Source: a virus. Taken from it: a stretch of DNA of 23,011 nucleotides. The stretch is taken from positions 1 to 23,011 of the IMG/VR virus record IMGVR_UViG_3300009703_003175; one strand, given 5' to 3'. A model generated the notes under the pieces. That model had not been told where the DNA came from. It worked only from the letters and a program-made list of their open reading frames with translations, and did no database searches. The position numbers and the translations under genes are program-made. Numbering within the stretch: the stretch's first letter is position 1; each line of letters opens with the position of its first letter. Shown here piece by piece: positions 7,423 to 15,919 of the stretch.

Positions 7423-8409
7423 ATGAAAGTAGAGATATTTCGAAATACTGTAAAACGCAGAGGTAAGGGTGCTTCCTTCGAAATGATGAAAGCATGGCGT
7501 GAAGGCATAAAATCAGTTGGCGATGATCCTATATGGATAGAAGGAAAGCCTGATCCTGAAAAATGGATGGGAGATCCAAAAGAAAAAGTATCAATACATT
7601 TTGGTTATGGACCTGATAATGCTGGTGACTTTTTAAAAGGCAACCGAAAAAAAATTAGACAGTATCAAGAAAAAAATGGTGGAGTTACTATTGTGTTCGA
7701 TGGAGGACTATGGACTTCATTTGGCAATCGATCTTCGGATTGGAACAAACACTATTTCAGATGTGCCCTTTGGTCACCTATGCGTAATGGAAATTTCCTA
7801 AACGAAAACTCTCCTGGAGATAGGTGGCATCATATTGCTAAAACTTTTAACATTGAAAACAGACCATGGAAAAATTGTGGCAAATATATTATGCTTTGCA
7901 CACAACCAAAAGACAATTGGTCCATGGCGCAAAAAGATCCCTATGAGTGGGTTGATCAAGTGGTTGAAAAATTAAAAGGGGTGACAGATAAAACATTATT
8001 ACTGCGTCCACATCCGAACCATGCTGATAAATGTGCTGAAGATATTGGTAAACGTCATCCACAAATAAAAATTGCAGACATGACCAGAGGTGGAGGTATG
8101 TTTTATGATTATCGCTGGACATTTTTAGAGGAACTTAATGCATCCGATGTGCATTGTGCCTTAACACATAATTCTACTGCCGCTGTTGATGCCGCAACAT
8201 ACGGTGTCCCTGTCTTTATGACTTCGGACTTGTGCTTAGCTTGGGACATAGGATCATCTGATCTTGCTAAAGTTGAAACTCCACATGTTCCGGATAGGAC
8301 ACAGTGGCTGAACAACTTGGCTTATGCCAACTGGACTTTAGAAGAAGTACGAAATGGCACTGTATGGAAAAGATTTCGGCCTCACGTAGAACAAATGATC
8401 AATGAGTAA
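7423..8409 (+). CDS. GT-B glycosyltransferase, capsule/Kdo-transferase-like (copy C)
   Basis: This 328-aa protein is the longest member of the four-copy GT-B family and the closest to 16708-17562. Visible shared motifs are RPHP (195-198), HNSTAAVDA (249-257), GVPVF (261-265), PDRTQWL (290-296), NWTLEE (303-308) and a terminal WKRF. RPHP plus NS...A...GVPV resembles the donor-binding half of capsule-synthesis proteins of the KpsS/KpsC type. The relation is by motif only. It is the first gene of the long plus-strand series; its ATG follows the divergent promoter region and has no Shine-Dalgarno sequence. It overlaps the next gene by 8 nt. Confidence 0.78.
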   Translation: MKVEIFRNTVKRRGKGASFEMMKAWREGIKSVGDDPIWIEGKPDPEKWMGDPKEKVSIHFGYGPDNAGDFLKGNRKKIRQYQEKNGGVTIVFDGGLWTSFGNRSSDWNKHYFRCALWSPMRNGNFLNENSPGDRWHHIAKTFNIENRPWKNCGKYIMLCTQPKDNWSMAQKDPYEWVDQVVEKLKGVTDKTLLLRPHPNHADKCAEDIGKRHPQIKIADMTRGGGMFYDYRWTFLEELNASDVHCALTHNSTAAVDAATYGVPVFMTSDLCLAWDIGSSDLAKVETPHVPDRTQWLNNLAYANWTLEEVRNGTVWKRFRPHVEQMINE

Positions 8410-9136
8410 TTTAAAAGTGATACTGCCAGCTGCCGGTAAAGGATCTAGATTAAACTTGCCTTATCCAAAAGAAATATTAAGGTTGAACAATGATGATGCA
8501 CTAATAGATTATAGTTTCAACTTTTTTAGAGATTATGGAAGAAAGGACGTTGAATTCATTATTGTTGTTAATGAAAACAAAACTGAAATAATAGAATATC
8601 TATCAAAATATAAAGATAGATTTAACATATCGTTTACATTCCAAAATCCAAATGAACATGAATACACAGGAGCTATTAAAAGTGCAAAACATTTATTTGG
8701 TGAACACAACTTAGTGTTGTTACCTGATACAATAATGACTTTGCATCCAAACGAAAATCTTTATGATCTAGTTCAATCTGCACTTACAGAAACTGGCTTT
8801 ACATTCCTTTACAAAAAAGAACAAGATCAAAATATTCTTAAAACAAAAGGATGTGTGCATGTGGATCAAAATTCTATAGTATCTTTGTATGAGGACAAAC
8901 CAGAAACTAACTTGTCTCAGTACAATGCATTTTGGTGTGGCTTTGCTTTTAGAAAGAGAACATTTGATATGTGCATGCAGTACATGGAAAAGTCAACACT
9001 AAAACTAAAAATAGATCACAACGAAATACAAAGAACTCCAATATATTCGTCCAAAGCAATCCAGGTTGAAGATTATGTAGATCTTGGCACATGGAAAGAA
9101 ATACGACGATTACTGCAAAATGAAAATAATAACTGA
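8402..9136 (+). CDS. Sugar-phosphate nucleotidyltransferase (RmlA/GlmU-like)
   Basis: This 244-aa enzyme should couple a sugar 1-phosphate with an NTP to give a nucleotide sugar for the neighbouring glycosyltransferases. The N-terminus PAAGKGSRL (9-17) with PKE (22-24) is the signature of this fold. LLPDT (106-110) supplies the metal-binding Asp, and VEDYVDLGTW near the C-terminus matches the second metal site area (D.GT). It is shorter than typical RmlA (about 290 aa) and has no C-terminal hexapeptide acyltransferase repeats, so it is a single-domain enzyme. It is not KdsB-like, which begins with a different motif. It overlaps the genes on both sides (8 and 17 nt). The sugar used cannot be told from sequence. 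Confidence 0.87.
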   Translation: MSNLKVILPAAGKGSRLNLPYPKEILRLNNDDALIDYSFNFFRDYGRKDVEFIIVVNENKTEIIEYLSKYKDRFNISFTFQNPNEHEYTGAIKSAKHLFGEHNLVLLPDTIMTLHPNENLYDLVQSALTETGFTFLYKKEQDQNILKTKGCVHVDQNSIVSLYEDKPETNLSQYNAFWCGFAFRKRTFDMCMQYMEKSTLKLKIDHNEIQRTPIYSSKAIQVEDYVDLGTWKEIRRLLQNENNN

Positions 9137-9689
9137 TTGTGACGGAGTTTTATTAGACTGGATATTTGCTTTCGACGTGTGGATGGCTGAACAAGGATAT
9201 CAAAAACTTCCGGATGCTGACCAACATTTTAAACAGACACAAAGATATGCTTTATCAGAACAGGATGCTTTAACTTTTGTAAGAAAATTTAATGAATCCG
9301 GTAGTGTTGGATTCATTCCAGCATATAAAGATGCTGTGGAATACGTTAATAAGTTTGCATCTAAAGGATATAGATTTGAAGTTATCAGCAGTTTACATAT
9401 GGACAAATACGCACAAAAATTAAGAATAACTAATCTTAAACATTTATTTGGAGATGTCTTTGATTACATTGACTGTAGTTTGGATTTCACCAAAGGTAAA
9501 AAAAACATATTATCCAAACGTTACGAACACACTGGATATATTTGGTTGGAAGATTCTATAGCACATGCTGAAGCAGGTGATGAAATAGGCATGCAAACTT
9601 ACATATTTGACCATCCTTATAATAAAAGTTATACTGGACGTAGAGTAAAAAACTGGAAGGAACTTTATGACGCCGCATCTAGAGGCTAG
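9120..9689 (+). CDS. HAD-superfamily phosphatase (copy 2), 5'-nucleotidase-like
   Basis: This 189-aa HAD hydrolase is a paralogue of the gene at 3-575. It has TDCDGVLLDW near the N-terminus (nucleophile DxD), an ISS motif near residue 92, a Lys-rich TKGKK region, and IWLEDSIAHA (motif IV) before DHPYN. The frame is open back to a TTG at 9084, but ATG 9120 puts the DxDGV at the usual distance from the N-terminus and overlaps the nucleotidyltransferase by 17 nt. It overlaps deoD by 23 nt, so the two are probably made together. A nucleoside monophosphate would be a fitting substrate, feeding the phosphorylase next door. A sugar phosphate is the alternative. Confidence 0.83.
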   Translation: MKIITDCDGVLLDWIFAFDVWMAEQGYQKLPDADQHFKQTQRYALSEQDALTFVRKFNESGSVGFIPAYKDAVEYVNKFASKGYRFEVISSLHMDKYAQKLRITNLKHLFGDVFDYIDCSLDFTKGKKNILSKRYEHTGYIWLEDSIAHAEAGDEIGMQTYIFDHPYNKSYTGRRVKNWKELYDAASRG

Positions 9690-10353
9690 ATTAGGAGATT
9701 ATGCAGACACTGTATTGATGCCAGGTGATCCGTTGCGGGCAAAATGGATTGCAGATACATATCTCGATGACTGTAAACAAGTTAACGCTGTGAGAAACTG
9801 TCTTGGTTATACAGGCACTTACAAAGACAAAAAAATCTCTGTACAGGCAAGTGGCATGGGTCAACCTTCAAGTTCGATCTATGTGGAGGAACTTTTTAAC
9901 ATTTATAACGTGCAAACAATTATTAGGGTAGGTAGTTGTGGAGCCATCGCAAAGCATTTAAGCATCGGTGATATAGTGGTTGCTTTAACAGCTAGCACTG
10001 ACAGCGCCATGGCAAAAAATTTTATTCCAGACTTCCAATTTTCTCCATGTGTTACATTAAACCTTTTGGAAAAATTTAAAACACATTGTCCTGGATGTTT
10101 TATTGGCGGGGTCACTGCAAACGATTATTTTTATCAACCCAACCCTAACTGGTGGAAAGATCATCAAGCAATGGGCGTATTAGCAGTAGACATGGAAACT
10201 TATATGCTGTATGCCTTGGCAAATAAATTTAATAAAAGTTGTTTAAGTGTAAACACAGTGTCAGATCATCTTGATGGTGCACACACAAATTTATCACCTT
10301 CAGAAAGAGAAACTAGTTTTACAAGGATGGTAGAAAGTGCGTTGTCATTATGA
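9667..10353 (+). CDS. deoD: Purine nucleoside phosphorylase, DeoD type
   Basis: This 228-aa enzyme splits purine (deoxy)nucleosides with phosphate into base and (deoxy)ribose 1-phosphate. The match to the hexameric bacterial type is close: TPH (2-4, His4 reaching the neighbouring subunit), MPGDPLRAKWIA (phosphate site, G20 and R24), R43, IRVGSCG (R87, S90), VDMET (174-178, ribose site, with Asp where E. coli has Glu179) and TVSDHL with the catalytic Asp at 200. E. coli DeoD has 239 residues, so this is full length. The gene starts inside the HAD gene (23-nt overlap) and joins the next by ATGA. It is unusual inside a glycan island and looks like a nucleotide-scavenging auxiliary gene. Confidence 0.94.
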   Translation: MTPHLEARLGDYADTVLMPGDPLRAKWIADTYLDDCKQVNAVRNCLGYTGTYKDKKISVQASGMGQPSSSIYVEELFNIYNVQTIIRVGSCGAIAKHLSIGDIVVALTASTDSAMAKNFIPDFQFSPCVTLNLLEKFKTHCPGCFIGGVTANDYFYQPNPNWWKDHQAMGVLAVDMETYMLYALANKFNKSCLSVNTVSDHLDGAHTNLSPSERETSFTRMVESALSL

Positions 10354-11051
10354 AAATTTGTGTGTGTATTCCTAGTAGAGGAAGATCAAAATTTGTAGAA
10401 AGGCTGGTCAAATCAGCATACAAAAACTGTAATAATAAAAATAATGTAATTGTAAAATATTATCTTAATGAAGATGATGATCAAATAGATTATTACAAAG
10501 ACCAATTGAAAATGATGAAAAAGAAACACGGTGATGGTGTCCAGTATCAAATTGGGCCAGATCAAAACACAGTGTATAGTTGGAACAAACTTGCTGAATC
10601 TGTCGAAGCTGATTTTTACATGTTAGCAGGCGATGAGGTTCAATTTGTTACTAAAGATTGGGATACAAAAATCTTCGCAGTAAAAGAACAATGGCCTGAT
10701 GGAATTTTTTGTGTGGGGGTCTATGATGGTCGGGACTGGCGTAAAAATAATTGTACAACTCCAGTGGTTACCAAGGAATGGGGCCATGCATTAGGTTATT
10801 ATTTCAATCCTGTCTTTTGGCATTGGCAAATAGACAAATACACTGGAGAACTTGCCATGTCGATAGACAGATTTATTTTCCTTGAAACTGTTTGTGTAAA
10901 AATGAAAAAAATTAAAGATATTACTGGCATGAGAAATAGAAAACAAGGTGTGTTTGATCGTGACGAATATATGTATGATAAAATGATACAACTGTATTTT
11001 AATACAGATCAAAATCGATTAATAGAGGCATGCGATGCTGTCAAAGAATGA
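10350..11051 (+). CDS. GT2-like glycosyltransferase, PSRGR family (copy 1)
   Basis: This 233-aa protein has the start of a GT-A fold, with CIPSRGR (7-12 region) after the first strand, then KYYLNEDD, and YMLAGDEVQF (about 90-99) where the metal-binding acidic residues are expected. The paralogue at 14614-15288 shares PSRGR, FYLN.DD, SWN.(I/L)AES, MLVGDDAEF, DWD.K, PDGIF, HPVITQEW/TPVVTKEW and RIDR(Y/F)IF(M/L)E in order. Such small PSRGR proteins occur in T4-like marine phage glycan clusters. It is coupled to deoD by an ATGA overlap and to the methyltransferase by 17 nt. The sugar is unknown, and the family assignment is at fold level only. Confidence 0.75.
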   Translation: MKICVCIPSRGRSKFVERLVKSAYKNCNNKNNVIVKYYLNEDDDQIDYYKDQLKMMKKKHGDGVQYQIGPDQNTVYSWNKLAESVEADFYMLAGDEVQFVTKDWDTKIFAVKEQWPDGIFCVGVYDGRDWRKNNCTTPVVTKEWGHALGYYFNPVFWHWQIDKYTGELAMSIDRFIFLETVCVKMKKIKDITGMRNRKQGVFDRDEYMYDKMIQLYFNTDQNRLIEACDAVKE

Positions 11052-11658
11052 AGCAGACAAATGGTTTGCTGAACATATTGAATCAAATATAAAAATTTTT
11101 CCTAATAAAGATATAGAACAGCATTTACGCTATGCATTATCAAAAGTTACCACTGAAAATTTGTTTTTAGAATTTGGTGTAAGAGATAGGAAAACATTTA
11201 ACGTTATCAAAGAATATGCAAATGTTGTGCATGGTTTTGATTCATGGATAGGAATGCCATGGCCATGGCAACTAACAAGATTGGTTGAGCCTGAGAAAAC
11301 AGGCCCGCACTTGGCTGCAAAAACTATTCCGCAAACAGACGACACACAGATATTTTGGTCTGGATTGTTTGAAGACACACTACCAAAATTTATAAAAAAA
11401 TACGATCATCCAATAAGTTTTTTACATATAGATTCAAACTATTACAGATCTGCCACACAAGTATTATCTTTGCTTGACACAAATATTACCAAGGACACAA
11501 TTATAGTGATTGGCCAATGCCATGCTTTTGAACAAGCAGATCTTAAAAAATGGAGTAATGTGTGGAACCATGGACTTTTAGCTTGCAAAAATTGGGGACG
11601 TAATATACAATTTTTTAGTAGAAATCATTTTTTACAAGCGGCAGGAAAAATAAAATGA
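11035..11658 (+). CDS. TylF/MycF-like SAM-dependent methyltransferase
   Basis: This 207-aa protein looks like the macrocin O-methyltransferase family, which methylates sugar hydroxyls. It has FLEFGVRDRKT (44-54, SAM loop), GFDSWIGMP (67-75) and SFLHIDSNYYRSA (128-140), where the family has a metal-binding Asp in an HIDGDLY-type motif. A later Asp usual in this family may be replaced around GQCHAFEQAD. It is unlike the two FkbM-type enzymes in this window and is thus a third, separate methyltransferase. The start lies inside the previous gene (17-nt overlap), and the end is joined to the GT25-like gene by ATGA. Confidence 0.72.
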   Translation: MLSKNEADKWFAEHIESNIKIFPNKDIEQHLRYALSKVTTENLFLEFGVRDRKTFNVIKEYANVVHGFDSWIGMPWPWQLTRLVEPEKTGPHLAAKTIPQTDDTQIFWSGLFEDTLPKFIKKYDHPISFLHIDSNYYRSATQVLSLLDTNITKDTIIVIGQCHAFEQADLKKWSNVWNHGLLACKNWGRNIQFFSRNHFLQAAGKIK

Positions 11659-12284
11659 AAGCATTTATAATATATCTGAAAGAAGTGCAAGCCACTGTTG
11701 ACTCAGCATTAGAATGCAAGCGAACAGCAAGGCAATACGGATTAGATGCATGGCTCATGGAGGGGTTTACTCCATCACGTGCAGATAAATTTATTCAAGA
11801 GCAGAATTTGAAGCCATATCTACCTGGGCCAAAACTTTACAATATTAAATGGCAGAAAGGTGGTGTACGCGGTTGTATGATATCACATTATCATGTATGG
11901 CAAAAGTGTATTGAATTGGATCAACCAATTGTTGTGCTTGAACATGATTCTAGAGTTGTAAGCGACACTTATCTCCAAGATTTCGAGGATGTGTTACATC
12001 TTGATGGATATAGATTTAAAAAGGATCCAAATATTGGAAAACTCCCTATTGTTGAAGATTTTGTAAATGTGCGTAAAGGCGAGAATCAACTAATGGGCAC
12101 ATATGGTTATGTTATAAAACCACATGCGGCAAAAAGATTAATCCAAGGTGCACATGAAGATGGGATCACAGCATCAGATATGTTTGTAAAAGACAAATAT
12201 GTACGCATCCAAGTTGTTAGACCACGTGCTGTTGAAGTCAACAGTCAGGATAGTTTGACCGGAGATCGCACATTCTATATATAA
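11655..12284 (+). CDS. GT25-like glycosyltransferase (LPS biosynthesis type)
   Basis: This 209-aa protein matches family 25 glycosyltransferases, often beta-galactosyl- or glucosyltransferases of lipooligosaccharide. Evidence: an N-terminal AFIIYLKE strand, RGCMISHYHVWQKC (72-85), VVLEHDSRV (93-101, ExD-type acidic motif), then GTYGYVIKPHAAKRL (148-162) and a late SDMF. The order is that of the family, and the length is near the usual 200-260. It starts with ATGA overlapping the methyltransferase, and ends 4 nt before the epimerase. No membrane anchor is seen. Confidence 0.85.
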   Translation: MKAFIIYLKEVQATVDSALECKRTARQYGLDAWLMEGFTPSRADKFIQEQNLKPYLPGPKLYNIKWQKGGVRGCMISHYHVWQKCIELDQPIVVLEHDSRVVSDTYLQDFEDVLHLDGYRFKKDPNIGKLPIVEDFVNVRKGENQLMGTYGYVIKPHAAKRLIQGAHEDGITASDMFVKDKYVRIQVVRPRAVEVNSQDSLTGDRTFYI

Positions 12285-12288
12285 TTGC

Positions 12289-13002
12289 ATGCACATCACA
12301 GTTACTGGATCGCATGGTTTTATAGGCAGTCACCTCAGGCAACATTTGTCCAAAGACAATGAACTTAATTGTTGGGACACAAAGATACAAAAAAACATTG
12401 CTGATTTTCATATTGATCGAACAGATTTAATAATTCATCTTGCCGCACTGGCGGGTATCAGAGAATCCTTTGAACAAGCGGATGACTTTTGGAAAACAAA
12501 TGTTGAATATACGAAGCATGTTTTTTCTGTTGCTGAGAAGAGCAACACTAGAGTCATATATGCATCGTCATCTGCATGTAAAAAATGGTTTGGCAATCCT
12601 TACTCAATTTCAAAATATGTAAATGAATTTATTGCTCCACCTAATTCTGTAGGACTAAGATTTTCAACTGTATGGGGCCAAGGCGCAAGAGGCGACATGT
12701 TGGTACCACAGATTCAAAATAAAACTTTAAAGTTTGCTACACAACACAAAAGAGATTTGATACATGTGACTGATGTTGTAAGTGCAATACAAACAATTAT
12801 TGATCATCCAGAACAAACAGGTGTGTTCGAAGTAGGCACAGGAAAAACAATTAAAGTAGATGAACTTGTTGCGTACAACGGACTTGATGTGCCAATACAG
12901 CATGGTCAAGATTATGAACTAGAAGAAAATTTATTGCCTTCACACAGACTACGTGCATTAGGATGGGCACCAAAAAAAGATATAATGGACAGCAAATTAT
13001 GA
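12289..13002 (+). CDS. Short NAD-dependent sugar epimerase/dehydratase (SDR)
   Basis: This 237-aa extended-SDR protein changes a nucleotide sugar. The Rossmann loop TGSHGFIGSH (6-15) binds NAD(P), LAAL follows near 51-54, SSS (93-95) supplies the catalytic Ser region, and Y105-SISK109 is the YxxxK pair. LRFSTVWGQGARGDM and LIHVTDV match substrate-site segments of the family. Typical members have about 310 residues; this one is shorter, chiefly in the C-terminal substrate domain, and no frameshift is visible. The longer epimerase at 13631 is not a close copy. The downstream methyltransferase is coupled by ATGA. Which epimer is made is unknown. Confidence 0.86.
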   Translation: MHITVTGSHGFIGSHLRQHLSKDNELNCWDTKIQKNIADFHIDRTDLIIHLAALAGIRESFEQADDFWKTNVEYTKHVFSVAEKSNTRVIYASSSACKKWFGNPYSISKYVNEFIAPPNSVGLRFSTVWGQGARGDMLVPQIQNKTLKFATQHKRDLIHVTDVVSAIQTIIDHPEQTGVFEVGTGKTIKVDELVAYNGLDVPIQHGQDYELEENLLPSHRLRALGWAPKKDIMDSKL

Positions 13003-13634
13003 TATTATTAGACGATGGGTACTGGATCCCCAATGGTGATGATCCTGTGCATCATATTGGAGGCAATGTCAAAGAACATGATGGAAAAATACATAGCGAA
13101 GTGTTAAAACTTTGCAAAAATAAAGGACACATGTTAGACATAGGAGGAAACGTAGGACGTTGGTCAAATCATTATGCAAATATTTTTAAAAAAGTTACTG
13201 CTTTTGAACCAGCAGATTACAACATTGAGTGTTTTAAAAAAAATACGGAAGACAAAACAAATATTACATTGCATGAATATGGATTATCAGATAGATCAGG
13301 AAAAGGCAATCTTTCAGTAGCCATTCCAGAACATTTGGGTTCAACTAGAGTCCATCCTAGTGATGATGGAAATATTATTTTAAAAACACTTGATTCACAC
13401 AGTTATGATGACATTGATGTATTGAAAGTAGATGTTGAAGGACTAGAGATACCAGTGCTTAATGGCGCTAGAGAAACTTTAGAGCGTTGTTCTCCTATAA
13501 TTGTAATAGAAAGATGTGTGTTAAATTCAACTGCATATGGTTATAGTAAAAACGATAGTCACAAGTTGTTAGAAGAACTGGGATATTCTCGTGCAGTAAA
13601 AATTACCAGAGACTGCATCTATATAAAAAAATGA
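12999..13634 (+). CDS. FkbM-type SAM methyltransferase (copy 2)
   Basis: This 211-aa methyltransferase has MLDIGGNVGRW (45-55) for SAM, VTAFEP (66-71), LKVDVEGLE (132-140) and VIER (159-162), the clear FkbM series. The start chosen is ATG 12999, which overlaps the epimerase stop as ATGA, the commonest junction type in this island. The in-frame ATG at 12963 would add 12 basic residues with no known counterpart and a 40-nt overlap. The gene lies between two epimerases and is joined to the second by ATGA, so it probably methylates a sugar made by them. It is more typical of FkbM than the copy at 2726. Confidence 0.88.
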   Translation: MILLDDGYWIPNGDDPVHHIGGNVKEHDGKIHSEVLKLCKNKGHMLDIGGNVGRWSNHYANIFKKVTAFEPADYNIECFKKNTEDKTNITLHEYGLSDRSGKGNLSVAIPEHLGSTRVHPSDDGNIILKTLDSHSYDDIDVLKVDVEGLEIPVLNGARETLERCSPIIVIERCVLNSTAYGYSKNDSHKLLEELGYSRAVKITRDCIYIKK

Positions 13635-14635
13635 AAATTTTAGTAACAGGGTCACTTGGCTTTGTTGGATCACATCTAGCCAAAAGATATTATTATCAAG
13701 GGCATGACGTTGTTGGCATCGACAATGGAGTTGGTGGTTATGATGATAATCTTACTGAAGTGCAAACTTATAAAATAGACTGTTGTGATCAATCCAACTT
13801 AGATTTATTATTTTCAAAACAAAAATTTGATCTAGTTATTCACGCCGCCTGTACTGCATATGAAGGACTTAGTGTGGTATCGCCTGTATTTGTAACACGC
13901 AATACGTATGACGCTACTGTAAATGTGGTTACATCTTCTATCAAACATAATGTTAAAAAATTTGTTTATATGAGTTCAATGGCTAGATATGGCAAACAGA
14001 CACCACCTTTCACAGAGGACATGAAGCCTGCACCAGAGGATCCATACGGTATTGCAAAAGTGGCTGCGGAGGACACAGTGAAATGTTTATGTGATGTGAA
14101 TGGAATACAATGGGCTATTGCTGTACCACACAACATATATGGACCTAACCAAATTTATAATGACCCTTTTAGAAACGTTGTATCAATATTTTTACATAGA
14201 AATTTACAAGGCAAGCCACCTATAATATATGGCGATGGTGAACAAAAACGTTGTTTTTCCTACATCGATGATACCCTACAAATATTCGATGAAATATGCT
14301 TTGGCACAAAAGCAAATGCTGAGACATTTAATATAGGACCAGATGAAGATTATGTTACAATAAATGAATTGGCCAAATTGTGTGCTAATGCCACCGGTTA
14401 CAATGGCATGCCTACATATATGAAAGGCAGACCAAAAGAGGTAAAGTATGCAACTTGTTCTTCAGATAAAATTAGAAAATTTTTTAATTACAAAACACAA
14501 GTAGATCTAAAGCAAGGAATCAATAACACATTGAATTACATAAAAGCAAGAGGGATAAAAAAATTCAATTATTCATTACCAATAGAAATAGACAATGAAA
14601 ATACTCCGCAAACATGGACCAAACAACTAATATAA
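13631..14635 (+). CDS. NAD-dependent nucleotide-sugar epimerase/dehydratase (GalE/WbpP-like)
   Basis: This 334-aa protein is a full-length extended SDR. TGSLGFVGSH (6-15) is the dinucleotide loop, GIDNGVGG follows strand 2, HAAC lies near 71-74, MSSM (114-117) provides the catalytic Ser, and Y139-GIAK143 is the YxxxK pair. VPHNIYGPNQ and GDGEQKRCFSYIDD (201-214) match UDP-sugar 4-epimerases of the GalE/WbpP/Gne group, so a UDP-hexose or UDP-uronic acid is the likely substrate. It is joined by ATGA to the methyltransferase and overlaps the next gene by 22 nt. Confidence 0.9.
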   Translation: MKILVTGSLGFVGSHLAKRYYYQGHDVVGIDNGVGGYDDNLTEVQTYKIDCCDQSNLDLLFSKQKFDLVIHAACTAYEGLSVVSPVFVTRNTYDATVNVVTSSIKHNVKKFVYMSSMARYGKQTPPFTEDMKPAPEDPYGIAKVAAEDTVKCLCDVNGIQWAIAVPHNIYGPNQIYNDPFRNVVSIFLHRNLQGKPPIIYGDGEQKRCFSYIDDTLQIFDEICFGTKANAETFNIGPDEDYVTINELAKLCANATGYNGMPTYMKGRPKEVKYATCSSDKIRKFFNYKTQVDLKQGINNTLNYIKARGIKKFNYSLPIEIDNENTPQTWTKQLI

Positions 14636-15288
14636 CGCTGTGCTGTCCTAGTAGAGGACGCCCCCAATTTGCTAAACGTATGCAAGACAGTGCTTTGGCC
14701 ACTGCAAAATATCCTGATAAAGTAAAAGTAAAATTTTATCTCAACAAAGATGATCCTCAACTTAAAAATTACAAGCTTAAGGACTTTGATGTTGGCATAG
14801 ATAGGAGCACAGTCATGAGTTGGAATGTTATAGCAGAAAGTTCTCCTAGTAGAATGTACATGTTGGTAGGTGATGATGCTGAATTTATTACACAAGATTG
14901 GGATAAGAAGTTCTTGGATCAATATAAAAAATATCCTGACGGAATATTCATGATAGGCACAGCCACAGGAAAAAAACATGGCCTCATACATAAAACATCA
15001 CCACATCCTGTCATCACCCAAGAGTGGCGTAATACGCTAGGATATTTTTGGCCTGTGCAGTTTCATCATTGGTGCTTAGACAACTACACAAATGATCTTG
15101 CAAAAAGAATAGACAGATATATTTTTATGGAGGACGTATTAATAAAAGTAAAAAAAATTACTGAAGACGATACAGCAAAACGTATCCGCACAGACGCTGT
15201 GCATCTCAGAGACAAATGGGTATATGAAAAAACAAAAGAATGTTATTTAGACTTTGATGTTTTAAGATTAAAGATGGCATGCAAATGA
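14614..15288 (+). CDS. GT2-like glycosyltransferase, PSRGR family (copy 2)
   Basis: This 224-aa protein is a paralogue of 10350-11051. It carries CCPSRGRPQF (11-20), FYLNKDD (41-47), TVMSWNVIAES (66-76), MLVGDDAEF (83-91) with the acidic metal site, HPVITQEW (131-138) and RIDRYIFMED. The two copies can be aligned from end to end with few gaps, so this is an old duplication within the island. It overlaps the epimerase end by 22 nt and is joined to the SGNH gene by ATGA. No membrane segment is present. Donor and acceptor are unknown. Confidence 0.75.
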   Translation: MDQTTNITLCCPSRGRPQFAKRMQDSALATAKYPDKVKVKFYLNKDDPQLKNYKLKDFDVGIDRSTVMSWNVIAESSPSRMYMLVGDDAEFITQDWDKKFLDQYKKYPDGIFMIGTATGKKHGLIHKTSPHPVITQEWRNTLGYFWPVQFHHWCLDNYTNDLAKRIDRYIFMEDVLIKVKKITEDDTAKRIRTDAVHLRDKWVYEKTKECYLDFDVLRLKMACK

Positions 15289-15905
15289 ATCTAGCAATAT
15301 TTGGAGACAGTTGGCCAGTTGGTGTGGAACTTAACAAAGGTGAACTGCCTTTTGGTGATATTTTACATAAAAAATTAGGAACAAAAAATTATTACAATGA
15401 GTCACAACAAGGAAGCACAGTGGATTCATTGATACTACAACTAGATAATTTTGCTAAGAAAAACATATCTGACTGTGTATGTGTATTTTTTATAACTAAT
15501 CCTGCAAGATATTTGTATTTCCAAAATGGCAAAGAAAGGGTTTTACGTCCAACAGGGGATAAAAGTGAACTTGCAAAGTTTTATTTTGGCCATGTGCAGT
15601 CTGATGATCTAGATTATCACAAAGCAAACATATCTGTACTTGCACTTCATAGGATGTGTGATAAATTAAATTACAAAGATTATTACATGGAAGGATGGAC
15701 TAACATAGATTGGAAATACACTGGTATAGATCAAACAAAATTTCTAGGAAAAAGTGCAACAGAATTATTTGGTGCAGATACAAATAATAAAACACTTGAA
15801 CTTGTAAAGTTTCAAAACAACCAATACATTACTCCAAACAAATATCATCCAAACAGCAAAGGACATGAACTAATAGCAGAACACTTGTATAATTTTATAA
15901 GTTAA
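15285..15905 (+). CDS. SGNH/GDSL-hydrolase-like protein
   Basis: This 206-aa protein has the start of an SGNH esterase, IFGDSW (5-10, Ser9 nucleophile), an FITNPARY segment (69-76) that could carry the Asn of the third block, and a C-terminal KYHPNSKGHELIAEH (186-200) matching the His block. In most members that block is DxxH, but here the place of Asp is N185, so the charge relay is unusual. Family members remove acetyl or acyl groups from sugars or lipids. The start is placed at ATG 15285 (ATGA overlap with the previous stop); ATG 15279 would add two residues. The ordinary role here would be deacetylation or acyl transfer on a glycan. Confidence 0.72.
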   Translation: MNLAIFGDSWPVGVELNKGELPFGDILHKKLGTKNYYNESQQGSTVDSLILQLDNFAKKNISDCVCVFFITNPARYLYFQNGKERVLRPTGDKSELAKFYFGHVQSDDLDYHKANISVLALHRMCDKLNYKDYYMEGWTNIDWKYTGIDQTKFLGKSATELFGADTNNKTLELVKFQNNQYITPNKYHPNSKGHELIAEHLYNFIS

Positions 15906-15919
15906 TATAATATAAAAAT
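15906..15919 (+). promoter_or_regulatory. Possible -10 box just before a start codon
   Basis: TATAAT at 15906-15911 is followed by 8 A/T bases and then ATG 15920. The string to the ATG is almost the same as that at 21833-21849. A -35 box is poor (TTGTAT at 15885-15890, 15-nt spacer). A TATAAAAATA string also resembles a T4 late box. Transcription from it would begin at or next to the ATG. Confidence 0.3.

Noticed and set aside
9084-9119. TTG start at 9084 for the second HAD gene
   Set aside because: ATG 9120 places the DxDGV motif next to the N-terminus as in the paralogue, with a normal overlap.
12963-12998. ATG 12963 as start of the second FkbM gene
   Set aside because: ATG 12999 forms the ATGA junction typical of this island; the extra residues are basic and unlike the family.
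14569-14991. 140-aa open frame on the minus strand
   Set aside because: It is wholly opposite the end of an epimerase and a GT2-like gene with clear motifs, and it shows no family pattern itself.
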